Source: SG8-4 sp964598225
Lineage (GTDB): Bacteria > Planctomycetota > Phycisphaerae > Sedimentisphaerales > Anaerobacaceae
Direction of reading: 5' to 3'
Length of the DNA stretch: 64,000 nucleotides
NCBI GenBank assembly: GCA_964598225.1
Contig: CAZRBG010000001.1
Coordinates: forward strand, 124,001-188,000
Position 1 is the first letter of the stretch; each line of letters begins with the position of its first letter. The notes below the pieces were generated by a model. The model was given only the letters and a program-made list of their open reading frames with translations. It made no database searches and had not been told where the DNA came from. The translations under genes were made by a program, and so were the position numbers. Of the stretch, positions 51,441 through 58,795 are shown in pieces.

Positions 51441-51582
51441 GTAACCGTTCACGGGAAAAAGAGCCGTTATTCGCTTAGAAATAGGATTTTGATCTAATGT
51501 CACCAACTTTTTCCAAGTGACAACTTGATAAAAGCTGTATTCTTGCCTGATTAACAGCGTTTTTTACCTGTGAACGGTTACG
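51440..51582. mobile_element. 143-bp element with 13-bp perfect terminal inverted repeats (MITE-like)
   Basis: The left end CGTAACCGTTCAC (51440-51452) and right end GTGAACGGTTACG (51570-51582) are exact inverted copies. The 117 internal bases hold no reading frame. It splits the MBL-rhodanese gene, and restoring the protein needs removal of the core plus one CG. So it is either a 139-bp core with a 2-bp CG target duplication or a 143-bp unit. The left gene's stop (TAA) lies inside the end repeat. The source transposase is not in the window. Confidence 0.82.
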
Positions 51583-52696
51583 TGAAATCTTCTTCGTCTT
51601 CTATTCTTCGGACCAACTCGCCGGCATGAACGGCCGGTATGCCGTAGTATTGCCTTCCCGCCGTTTCCCAGGTGTGCATCCCGCCTACCAGGTAGCCTTC
51701 AACATTATCAAAGCCCAATCGGTACAAAGGTCTCAGAGCCGTTCCAAGTTCGTCACCGGAGTGCAACACGAGGCCTATAGGCCTGTCGTACGAGAGGAAC
51801 CACCCGGCAAAAGCTGGTATCATGTTCAAAGGTATTGCAATGCTTCCGGGGATTAATGCTCCGGCAATAGCTTCCGGGCTTCTGGTGTCCACTATCTGCA
51901 TGCCGTCTTCATGCTTTTTCTCAAATTCCTTACTGTTGAGCACTGGCAGAACAATACGTAGACCCGTCAGAGGAGGCCCTTGTTGGTTGTATTTTTCCAT
52001 CATTCTGAAATACGGCGGCTGGTAGTGCTTTTCGTTAACCTTGTACTGGACGAATTCGTCTCTGTCGGTCTTTTGCAGGGCCGGATTGAACATACGCTCG
52101 TAACCGAGGGTCGAGAATTCGCGAGAGGCCATGCCCGAGCCGCACACCGACCCGGCGCCGTGGGCGGGATATAAAAGCACCTGGTCGCCCAAAGGCAGTA
52201 TCTTTTCGAATATGCTTTCATAAAGCAGACCCGCAACGTGTTCGGCCTGATCCGGGAAGAAATCGGTTCGGCCCACGTCGCCGATGAATAGCGCATCTCC
52301 TGTGAATACACCGACGGCTTTGTCGCCGAAATTCGGATCGAACAGGGCTATCGAGATACTCTCGAAGGTGTGTCCGGGGGTCTCCAGTATTTTCAGGCTT
52401 AAATCGCCGACCTGAAATTCGTCTCCCTCGGAGACAGGATTTCCATATCTAAAATCAGTCGCATTTCCATGATAGACTTCCGCCCCGGTTTTATCGGAGA
52501 GGGGAACCGAACCTATAGTGTAGTCTTCGTTTCGGTGCGTTTCAAAGATATGAGTTATGTTTACGGATTGTTTTCTGGCGATGTCCAGATAGACATCTAC
52601 ATCCCTTCTGGGATCTATTACCGCGGCGCTGTTGCCGCTGCCCAGCATATAAGACATGTGAGCAATACCTTCAGACTTAATCTTTTCCAAAAACAT
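51578..52696 (-). CDS. MBL-fold hydrolase with rhodanese domain, truncated by inserted element
   Basis: About 372 residues remain: an N-terminal metallo-beta-lactamase domain (THIFETHRNEDYTIG as the metal site, TPGHTFESISI, FTGDALFIGDVGRTD, LYPAHGAGSVCG) and one rhodanese-like domain without an active Cys (MQIVDTRSPEAIAGALIPGSIAIPLNM). This resembles persulfide-dioxygenase/sulfurtransferase fusions. Translation now stops in the left end of the inserted element, removing the second, catalytic rhodanese at 51203. The start is supported by AAGGAG 7 bases before the ATG; a longer frame reaches 52732. Probably first of an operon with the YeeE/YedE pair. Confidence 0.87.
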   Translation of the reverse strand: MFLEKIKSEGIAHMSYMLGSGNSAAVIDPRRDVDVYLDIARKQSVNITHIFETHRNEDYTIGSVPLSDKTGAEVYHGNATDFRYGNPVSEGDEFQVGDLSLKILETPGHTFESISIALFDPNFGDKAVGVFTGDALFIGDVGRTDFFPDQAEHVAGLLYESIFEKILPLGDQVLLYPAHGAGSVCGSGMASREFSTLGYERMFNPALQKTDRDEFVQYKVNEKHYQPPYFRMMEKYNQQGPPLTGLRIVLPVLNSKEFEKKHEDGMQIVDTRSPEAIAGALIPGSIAIPLNMIPAFAGWFLSYDRPIGLVLHSGDELGTALRPLYRLGFDNVEGYLVGGMHTWETAGRQYYGIPAVHAGELVRRIEDEEDFT

Positions 52697-53014
52697 TTTC
52701 TGACTCCTTCGTAAGTTGTTTTTGTTGAACATGTTGACGATAGAGGTTGGAGCCGTAAATAGGGAATGTGCCTATTAGTGTATAGGGATATACTCAAAAT
52801 TCAGTGCGGCCGGAGAAGCAGGCGAGTAATGCCTGGCTGCGTGACGCAAAGACAAAGTTTCTTTTATTTGCGCAAAACTGCCCGCGAGAACGGAGCATTT
52901 TCCTGATCTCAGATTAAGTATTATCCGCATTGAGCAGGCCATGCAAATTCGCGTAGCTTAAACGTATGGGAAACCAAGAGCAAATCAATATTATTTTGAT
53001 TTTGGAGGTTATCT
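52697..53014. other. Divergent intergenic region, 318 bp
   Basis: Between the MBL gene (minus) and the baeRF3 gene (plus). ATTAAGTATTATCC at 52913-52926 resembles the shared upstream element, 89 bp before the baeRF3 start, but with one base less spacing and no CCTATT. No coding potential or RNA recognised. Confidence 0.45.
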
Positions 53015-54172
53015 ATGGCTTCGCCACAGAATTTGGACGTTAAAAAACTCATACAGGTGGAAGATGTACCGTGTATTTCTATCTATTTGCCGGCTTCCGA
53101 ACCGCCGACGGATTCGAGAGAGCCTTCCATAAGGATGAAAAACGCGATCGGCGAATGTGAAAAGCAGCTTGTTGACCGAGAACTGGAATCAGAAGTAATT
53201 AAAAAACTGTTAGAGCCTATCAAAGCGTTTTCGGATGAAAAGACGCTCTTCACTCAAACGGATAAAGAACTGGCAATATTCTCCAGCAGCGATTTTTTCG
53301 AGTACCACCAACTTGCTATCGAATACCCACAGCAAATATATGTCGCGGATCGCTTCTATGTTAAACCTCTCGTGCCGCTTTTGACTCTTAATAAGAAGTT
53401 CTACATTCTCTCCGTGAGTCTCCATCAGGTCAAACTGTACGAGGCCACGCGGCAGAGTTTGCGCGAGATATCAATGAAGGGCAGTCCCGAAAGCATCGAC
53501 AATCTTCTTCAGTACGAGCAAGCTCAGGAACACATTCAACTTCACACGACGCCCAAAGGTAAATCCGCCGGCAGCTCTGCGATGTTCCATGGACACGGAA
53601 ATATTGCGGATGAGAGCAGATACAAGAAAGACATAGAAGAATTCCTCAATGAAGTGGACAAAGGGCTTATGGGTTCTTTATCGGACCAGAAAGACCCTCT
53701 CATTCTGGCCGGCGTAGATAACATCAGGGCGGCATACGTCAGTTTGAGTGATTATCCCAATATACAGTCTGAAGGAATCGAAGGCAATCCGGAGCAGCTC
53801 AAAGAAAGTGAATTGCATCAAGCGGCGTGGAATATCGTTCAGCCTCTGTTGGCTAAAGAGGTCGAAAACGCCGTAGAAAGACACGGCAATCTTTCGTCTG
53901 CCGGGCGAACGTCCACGAACTTAGGCGAAATCCTGTCTGCCGCTTACCAGGGGCGTGTGGACGCACTGTTAGTGGATGGAGAACGTTCTGTCTGGGGTAC
54001 GTTCAATCCTCAAACCAATCGAATTCACATTCACCGCGAGCCCGAAAAAACAGATGAGGACTTACTTAATCTCGCCGTCATCAAGACCCTCTTAGGACGA
54101 GGAAAGGTTTACACGCCTTCGCCCAGACAAATGCCCGGACAAGCAGGCCAGGCTGCGATATTCAGATATTGA
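53015..54172 (+). CDS. baeRF3-type (bacterial eRF1-like, family 3) protein
   Basis: A 385-residue cytoplasmic protein similar to the bacterial archaeo-eukaryotic release factor (baeRF) family 3. The start VPCISIYLPASEPPTDSREPSIRMKNAIGECEKQL, then FFILSVSLHQVKLYEATR-like FYILSVSLHQVKLYEATRQSL, a central GNIADESRYKKDIEEFLNEVDKGLMG, and a C-terminal TNLGEILSAAYQGRVDALLVDGERSVWGTFN are typical. These eRF1-related proteins are proposed to act on stalled or hibernating ribosomes under stress. No GGQ motif is seen. A distinct SD (TTGGAGG) 8 bases upstream supports the start. It is probably in the stress set with the site-2 protease. Confidence 0.85.
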   Translation: MASPQNLDVKKLIQVEDVPCISIYLPASEPPTDSREPSIRMKNAIGECEKQLVDRELESEVIKKLLEPIKAFSDEKTLFTQTDKELAIFSSSDFFEYHQLAIEYPQQIYVADRFYVKPLVPLLTLNKKFYILSVSLHQVKLYEATRQSLREISMKGSPESIDNLLQYEQAQEHIQLHTTPKGKSAGSSAMFHGHGNIADESRYKKDIEEFLNEVDKGLMGSLSDQKDPLILAGVDNIRAAYVSLSDYPNIQSEGIEGNPEQLKESELHQAAWNIVQPLLAKEVENAVERHGNLSSAGRTSTNLGEILSAAYQGRVDALLVDGERSVWGTFNPQTNRIHIHREPEKTDEDLLNLAVIKTLLGRGKVYTPSPRQMPGQAGQAAIFRY

Positions 54173-54283
54173 GGCTGTCAGGCTGCTAAAGCCTGGCAGG
54201 GTGCGGCGCACACCGAAGCAGATTTTGACTCCAGATGGTGTGCGGTGCACACTCTACCGAAACTAAGTACTTACGAAGGCCAT

Positions 54284-54302
54284 ATTAAGTAATTCTCCTA
54301 TT
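54284..54302 (+). promoter_or_regulatory. Shared upstream element, copy 3 (site-2 protease gene)
   Basis: ATTAAGTAATTCTCCTATT, 72 bp before the ATG at 54374; preceded by TTACGAAGG (54271-54279) as in copy 2. Confidence 0.5.
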
Positions 54303-54373
54303 TCTCCCTCAGCAACGATCGCGTATTCTATTCAGGATTAATAGATCTGATACATTGATTTAGGAGCTGATAA

Positions 54374-55504
54374 ATGTTTGGCAAAAAGATACCATTGTTC
54401 AGCTTATTTGGCTTCAAGGTCGGCATCGACCTGACCTGGCTCATTCTGGCCGTGCTGATAGTGTGGTCGCTGGCAACCGGTTTATTCCCGGCGTATTTCG
54501 AAGACTTTGCCACGGCAACATATTGGTGGATGGGTGTGGCCGGAGCGATTGGTTTATTTGCCTCTATCGTCTTTCACGAATTCTGCCATTCTCTGGTGGC
54601 TCGCCACTACGGCATGCCCATGAAAGGCATAACGCTCTTTCTGTTCGGCGGCGTCGCCGAAATGAACGAAGAGCCGGACAGTCCGAAGTCAGAATTTCTA
54701 ATGGCGCTGATGGGCCCCGTCTCCAGCGTTATTCTGGGTGCCGCATTAGCCGGCGTCGTACTTGCCGGCGGGCAAATGAACTGGCCGCAACCGGTGACCG
54801 GAGTTTTAACGTATCTGATGTTTCTGAACTTCGTTCTCGCCGGATTCAACATGCTGCCCGCATTTCCCCTGGACGGGGGGCGAGTGCTGAGGTCGATCCT
54901 CTGGAGAATCAAGGGGAACCTTCGCTGGGCTACTCGCATCGCCTCGGCAATGGGCTCGGGTCTCGGGTTGTTCTTTATTATCATTGGGATAATGACTTTT
55001 ATCATGGGCGGATTCATCGGCGGCATGTGGTATTTTCTAATCGGCATGTTCATTCGGTGGGCCTCTCAGATGTCGTATAAGCAGCTTCTTATGAGAAAAG
55101 CGCTCGGCGGCGAACCGATCAAACGATTTGTGAAAGAAGACCCCGTGACCATCTCCCCGTCGGCCTCGGTTGAGGAGCTTGTTAACGACTACTTTTACAA
55201 GCACCACTATAAAATGTTTCCGGTCGCCGATAACGGCGATCTCAAAGGCTGTGTCGATACGAAACAGGTCAAGGAACTGCCGAGAGATCAATGGTCGCAG
55301 CACACGGTCTCAGATGTCACCAAATCTTGTTCCGAAGAAAACACAGTCTCTCCGGATACCGACGCCATGAAGGTCTTGTCACAGATGAACAAGTCCGGAA
55401 ACAGCCGGTTTCTCGTTACCGAGCAGGGAAAGCTGGTCGGAGTGGTCACCCTAAAGGATATGTTGAAGTTCCTGTCACTGAAAATCGATCTTGAAGAAGA
55501 ATGA
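54374..55504 (+). CDS. Site-2 protease (M50) with C-terminal CBS domains
   Basis: A 376-residue intramembrane metalloprotease. The zinc motif HEFCH (68-72) and the second ligand region NMLPAFPLDGGRVLR (159-172) sit in a bundle of about six helices. Two CBS domains follow (DPVTISPSASVEELVNDYFYKHHYKMFPVADNGDLKGCVD and NTVSPDTDAMKVLSQMNKSGNSRFLVTEQGKLVGVVTL). S2P-CBS proteins clear membrane-bound anti-sigma or signalling fragments and sense nucleotides. The ATG follows AGGAGCTGATAA. It shares an upstream element with the CBS and HdeD-like genes. It is followed after 39 bp by a zinc-ribbon gene. Confidence 0.94.
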   Translation: MFGKKIPLFSLFGFKVGIDLTWLILAVLIVWSLATGLFPAYFEDFATATYWWMGVAGAIGLFASIVFHEFCHSLVARHYGMPMKGITLFLFGGVAEMNEEPDSPKSEFLMALMGPVSSVILGAALAGVVLAGGQMNWPQPVTGVLTYLMFLNFVLAGFNMLPAFPLDGGRVLRSILWRIKGNLRWATRIASAMGSGLGLFFIIIGIMTFIMGGFIGGMWYFLIGMFIRWASQMSYKQLLMRKALGGEPIKRFVKEDPVTISPSASVEELVNDYFYKHHYKMFPVADNGDLKGCVDTKQVKELPRDQWSQHTVSDVTKSCSEENTVSPDTDAMKVLSQMNKSGNSRFLVTEQGKLVGVVTLKDMLKFLSLKIDLEEE

Positions 55505-55543
55505 TTTGACTGTAACAATCTTTATGAGAAAGGAGCATTAATT

Positions 55544-55762
55544 ATGAATCAACCACAGACTTGTCCCAGTTGCAATAGTTCAAATATGGAGCCGGGTTCA
55601 CTCGGTTCGACAGGTAAGATACACTTTCGCCCGGAAGGCGCGAAATTCTTAAAGTTGAAGACCGCAAATGTGGATGTATCAGCAAGCCTCTGCATGGATT
55701 GCGGACACGTGACATTGACGGGTGACTCAGAAAAAGCCAAGTCACTTCGGGACGAGAAGTAG
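55544..55762 (+). CDS. Small zinc-ribbon protein
   Basis: A 72-residue cytoplasmic protein with two Cys pairs, CPSC (8-11) and CMDC (51-54), forming a treble-clef-like zinc site. KIHFRPEGAKFLKLKT lies between them and ends GHVTLTGD. It looks like a small DNA- or RNA-binding or accessory protein of unknown role. AAAGGAG 9 bases upstream supports the start. It is co-directional with the site-2 protease and closed by a strong hairpin. Confidence 0.75.
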   Translation: MNQPQTCPSCNSSNMEPGSLGSTGKIHFRPEGAKFLKLKTANVDVSASLCMDCGHVTLTGDSEKAKSLRDEK

Positions 55763-55784
55763 CATACTGTGATTGCTTCAACAT

Positions 55785-55830
55785 AGCGTGTATGAGAAGC
55801 GGGGTGCTTGGAGTGCTTCTCATACACGCT
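55785..55830 (+). terminator. Long perfect hairpin after zinc-ribbon gene
   Basis: AGCGTGTATGAGAAGC (55785-55800) and GCTTCTCATACACGCT (55815-55830) form a 16-bp perfect stem with a 14-base loop, followed by TTCCTC. It is consistent with a terminator, although the T-run is weak. Confidence 0.6.
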
Positions 55831-55901
55831 TTCCTCTCGCAAATTTTCATTTTACCCACCTGAAAATCCACGAAAATTCCGCAATGGCATCGAATCAAAG
55901 T

Positions 55902-55930
55902 TTGACGGAAAGGTTTGCCTCAATTATAAT
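55902..55930 (+). promoter_or_regulatory. Promoter of bioY
   Basis: TTGACG (55902-55907), a 17-base spacer and a perfect TATAAT (55925-55930) lie about 58 bases before the start codon. No BirA-type operator palindrome was recognised in between. Confidence 0.75.
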
Positions 55931-55987
55931 CTGCGGCGTTTTCGTACCGGAATTATATAGGACTGCTTCACCTGAAATGGAGTGAAT

Positions 55988-56599
55988 ATGCTGGCGAACA
56001 TGACCATCGCTGATTTGCTTCGGCCCGCCGAAAAAAAGAGGGCCGGGCTGTATAATCTCGCACTAATTCTCGCCGGATCCCTGTTAATCGGCCTTTGTGC
56101 CCAGATTAAGATCATGCCGTTCGGCCTCGTCCCGATAACGGTCCAGACTCTGGCCGTCCTGATGATAGGGGCTCTGTTAGGTTCCAGACGCGGGGCGCTG
56201 GCAGTGGTGGCATACCTGGCTCAGGGAGCGGCGGGATTGCCGGTTTTCGCCATGGCAAGCGGGCCGTTAGCATTTATAGGACCGACAGGCGGCTATCTGA
56301 TCGGCTTCGTACCCGCAGCTTACGTAACCGGACTGCTTGCGGAGAAAGGCTGGGACCGCCAATTCGCCACCACTGTCCTGGCGATGGCTCTGGGTAATGC
56401 AATCATCTACGCCTGCGGCATAACGCAACTGTGCATCCTGAAGGGCTTCAACAAGACCGTCGTGACGGCGGGCCTGCTGCCGTTCATTCCGGGCGATATC
56501 CTCAAGATAATCATAGCCGCTACATTCCTGCCATCGGCGTGGAAACTGCTCGGACACGTTTCGCCTTCGAACACCTCCGAGCAAGAAAAAGTCAACTGA
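55988..56599 (+). CDS. bioY: Biotin transporter BioY (ECF S component)
   Basis: A 203-residue inner-membrane protein with about six helices, the substrate-binding S subunit of an ECF biotin importer. Family landmarks are LAGSLLIGLCAQIKIMPFGLVPITVQTLAVLMIGALLGSRRGALAVVAYLAQGAAGLPVFA and GPLAFIGPTGGYLIGFVPAAYVTGLLAE. The start at 55988 is chosen because TGGAG lies 5 bases upstream; a GTG at 55982 is possible. The A/A'/T subunits are not in the window, so it works alone or with remote partners. Biotin synthesis genes are not seen nearby. It has a strong promoter of its own. Confidence 0.93.
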   Translation: MLANMTIADLLRPAEKKRAGLYNLALILAGSLLIGLCAQIKIMPFGLVPITVQTLAVLMIGALLGSRRGALAVVAYLAQGAAGLPVFAMASGPLAFIGPTGGYLIGFVPAAYVTGLLAEKGWDRQFATTVLAMALGNAIIYACGITQLCILKGFNKTVVTAGLLPFIPGDILKIIIAATFLPSAWKLLGHVSPSNTSEQEKVN

Positions 56600-56649
56600 G
56601 CAAGAAAAAGAAACGTCCATTTCACGCCGGAATCAAGACTTTTTTAAAA

Positions 56650-56886
56650 GATGAAATATTCGAGTCTGTGCTAACGTTACAGGCAATGTTATGCCACAAA
56701 AAAAATGGCTCTAATAGCCTCAAGAATGGCGATTGGCCAACATCAGACGATTTGAGAAACTGTTTTCTCAGTCTGGTCAGTTAAATACGAGGATGAACGC
56801 CGCTGGAGCGTTGCTGAATGCGATTTGGACAACTTTTGTGCGTAGGAGTCTCCTGTAACGTTAGCATAGTGTCAAATATTCTGAAA
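56650..56886. repeat. Long imperfect inverted repeat, possible non-autonomous element
   Basis: Two arms facing each other: ATATTCGAGTCTGTGCTAACG continuing to TTACAGG (56656-56683) and CCTGTAACGTTAGCATAG continuing to TGTCAAATATT (56852-56880). About 168 bases lie between, with no gene on either strand. The core CCTGTAACGTTAGCA is perfect over 15 bases. It occupies most of the 358-bp gap between bioY and the gene at 56958, which otherwise shows nothing recognisable. Confidence 0.6.
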
Positions 56887-56957
56887 TTTCCGCTTGTCGT
56901 TTCCGGCGTTTATGATGAGGTGCTCAATGCCGAGCCAGCGAAGTAGCATGTCACAAC

Positions 56958-57785
56958 TTATTCTTTGCGTTGGGCTGCTTTTCGCATGAGGTCGTAGACC
57001 CATCTTTCGAAATGGAAAGGGTACAGGTTCAGTCTCTCGCTTGCCAGGCTCAGTCCCTTCTTCGAGAACCAGGCTTTGATTTGATCTTTCCGGTCGGGAA
57101 ATCGCTCGGCTAATTGTTTCTTGTATAGACGTCTCAGTCGCCTGCGTCTCTTCTTGCGGACGTCCTCGTCTTTGTCGATCGCTCTGAAATAGCGTCGTAT
57201 CTTATCGACGTTCATCTCCTGGTCCTGCCTGAAATACGGGGCAAGTCTTCCGGGTATTTTGTCCGGGATTACGTACTCGTAATCGATCCCGGATCGCTCG
57301 ATCTCATCGAAGTCATAGTGCAGCAGTGGATCGTAGAAGAATGTCGCCGGGTGAAAGTCCACTCGGTGCTTGGACAGATGCAGAACAAAAACGTCCAGGC
57401 TTTTGCCCTCGCGAAACAGATCCGAAGGGCCGTCGCCGATGAGTATGATGTAACAGAGCTTGTTCAGGTCTCTGCGATTGTAGCCGACGATCTTGTTGTA
57501 GGCCCGTCGGAGCTTGCTAAGGGTGAATCTCCGCACGTCGATGATCAGCAGCCTCGAGTGCACCGTCTCCGGCGCCATGGCCTCGATCTCCTCGACGATG
57601 TCACGCACTTCCGTCTGACGGGGCCTGATTAATTTGTAAAATTTCATTCTCGGATCGTTATTGATTCGCTCACATATGTCGTCAGCCAGCGCATGGTCCA
57701 TCGTAAACACATGTATCGTGTTTCCTCGTCCGGAATGGCTGAGTATGTCGTATTCTTCGTCGGTGATAGCTTGTCTGTTAAGCAA
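56958..57785 (-). CDS. Conserved-looking protein of unknown function
   Basis: 275 residues with no family I can name. It is hydrophilic, with no signal peptide or membrane helix. The first half has alternating beta-alpha segments (HSRLLIIDVRRFTLSKLRRAYN, NKLCYIILIGDGPSDLFREG), like a small Rossmann-like response domain, with the GDGPSDL loop and Asp-rich turns. A strongly basic stretch (VRKKRRRRLRRLYKKQ) near 205-225 may bind nucleic acid. The start is TTG with AGGGG about 7 bases upstream. Single gene, convergent with bioY. Confidence 0.65.
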   Translation of the reverse strand: MLNRQAITDEEYDILSHSGRGNTIHVFTMDHALADDICERINNDPRMKFYKLIRPRQTEVRDIVEEIEAMAPETVHSRLLIIDVRRFTLSKLRRAYNKIVGYNRRDLNKLCYIILIGDGPSDLFREGKSLDVFVLHLSKHRVDFHPATFFYDPLLHYDFDEIERSGIDYEYVIPDKIPGRLAPYFRQDQEMNVDKIRRYFRAIDKDEDVRKKRRRRLRRLYKKQLAERFPDRKDQIKAWFSKKGLSLASERLNLYPFHFERWVYDLMRKAAQRKE

Positions 57786-58001
57786 TATTTAGCCCCTGAG
57801 TTACAGCAATTTAAAATCCCGGGTTACGAATCCGGGGAATACATATTCTATTTTTCAGATTTCCTCGTATCAATTGAATAGTCTCGCCAACTTGACTCCT
57901 TTTGACGGAATTTTCAAAGATTTTATGTCTAAGGTATACGACAATCCCCCGTAAAAGTTTGCAGTAAACATGGTGTTCATCCTGCGTAGATGCTCTGAGG
58001 G

Positions 58002-58030
58002 TTGAAATGTAAGTTTCCGCCGATTATACT
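58002..58030 (+). promoter_or_regulatory. Promoter of DUF4136-like lipoprotein gene
   Basis: TTGAAA (58002-58007), 17-base spacer, TATACT (58025-58030). Transcription would start near 58037. Confidence 0.7.
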
Positions 58031-58036
58031 TGTTGT

Positions 58037-58151
58037 CGGTTTGGTAAAGATTGTAAGGCGTGTGCGGCACGCCATAAAGTGGAGAAGGAGAAGTCCTGGT
58101 CTCCATTTCGGAAAGGCCCGGCCTGGAGACTTACTGCATGGGAGGCTAACT
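58037..58151 (+). promoter_or_regulatory. Structured 5' leader, two hairpins
   Basis: About 115 bases before the ATG. A GGCGTG-TGCGG-CACGCC hairpin (58057-58073) and a later GTCTCCA...TGGAGAC stem (about 58098-58132) can form. The Shine-Dalgarno GGAGG (58141-58145) lies after the second stem. It may be simply a stable leader; no known riboswitch motif was recognised. Confidence 0.4.
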
Positions 58152-58781
58152 ATGAAAGCATATCTGATTTCATTGCCTATGATGTTCATCGGTCTGGGAT
58201 GCACGGCGTCCTACAGGGTCGGAGTCAACGGATACTCATCCACCGGCCAATCTCTGTCTATTCCTGACCGGTCGTCGATTGCCGTGATTGCAGACAGTAA
58301 TGCACCCAATCCGATTTTTCAAAAAGAAGTCAGGGCCAAAATCCGTAATATACTCGCGGACCTGGGATATACAGGCGACGCTGAAGAGCCTGACTACTAT
58401 CTGCAGTTCGATTACGGCATCGACTCCGGGCGGACGATCACGGACGCGATTCCTATTTACCATCGCGGATACTACTACGAACACCCGTTTTCGCCTTTCT
58501 ACAGTCACGGCTACACCTCTTACATGCCCTATTCTTCTGTAGTCTATACGAGGTGGCTTGTGCTGGAGCTTTTCGACGGCAAGGCCTATGCCGAATCACC
58601 GGAAGCAGAACCGCTTTGGATTTGTGAGGTTGTCAGCACGGGCGGAAGTTCGGACCTGCGAGACACGATCAACTATCTGCTGGTGGCCGCCTTCGAACAT
58701 TTCGGACAGGACACCGGCAGACAAATCGTCGAGGTTGTCCACAGAGACGATGAAAGAGTGCAGGCGATTGCAGAGTATTAA
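58152..58781 (+). CDS. DUF4136-like outer-envelope lipoprotein
   Basis: A 209-residue putative lipoprotein (MKAYLISLPMMFIGLGC, Cys17 as the lipid site, although the -3 residue is not the usual Leu). The mature part, RSSIAVIADSNAPNPIFQKEVRAKIRNILADLGYT to EEPDYYLQFDYGIDSGRTI, resembles DUF4136-type lipoproteins, with a Tyr/His-rich insertion (YHRGYYYEHPFSPFYSHGYTSY). The function is not established. The start is fixed by GGAGG 6 bases upstream rather than the longer frame from 58002. It converges on the TIM-barrel gene. Confidence 0.72.
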   Translation: MKAYLISLPMMFIGLGCTASYRVGVNGYSSTGQSLSIPDRSSIAVIADSNAPNPIFQKEVRAKIRNILADLGYTGDAEEPDYYLQFDYGIDSGRTITDAIPIYHRGYYYEHPFSPFYSHGYTSYMPYSSVVYTRWLVLELFDGKAYAESPEAEPLWICEVVSTGGSSDLRDTINYLLVAAFEHFGQDTGRQIVEVVHRDDERVQAIAEY

Positions 58782-58795
58782 ATTAAGAAGCGATC

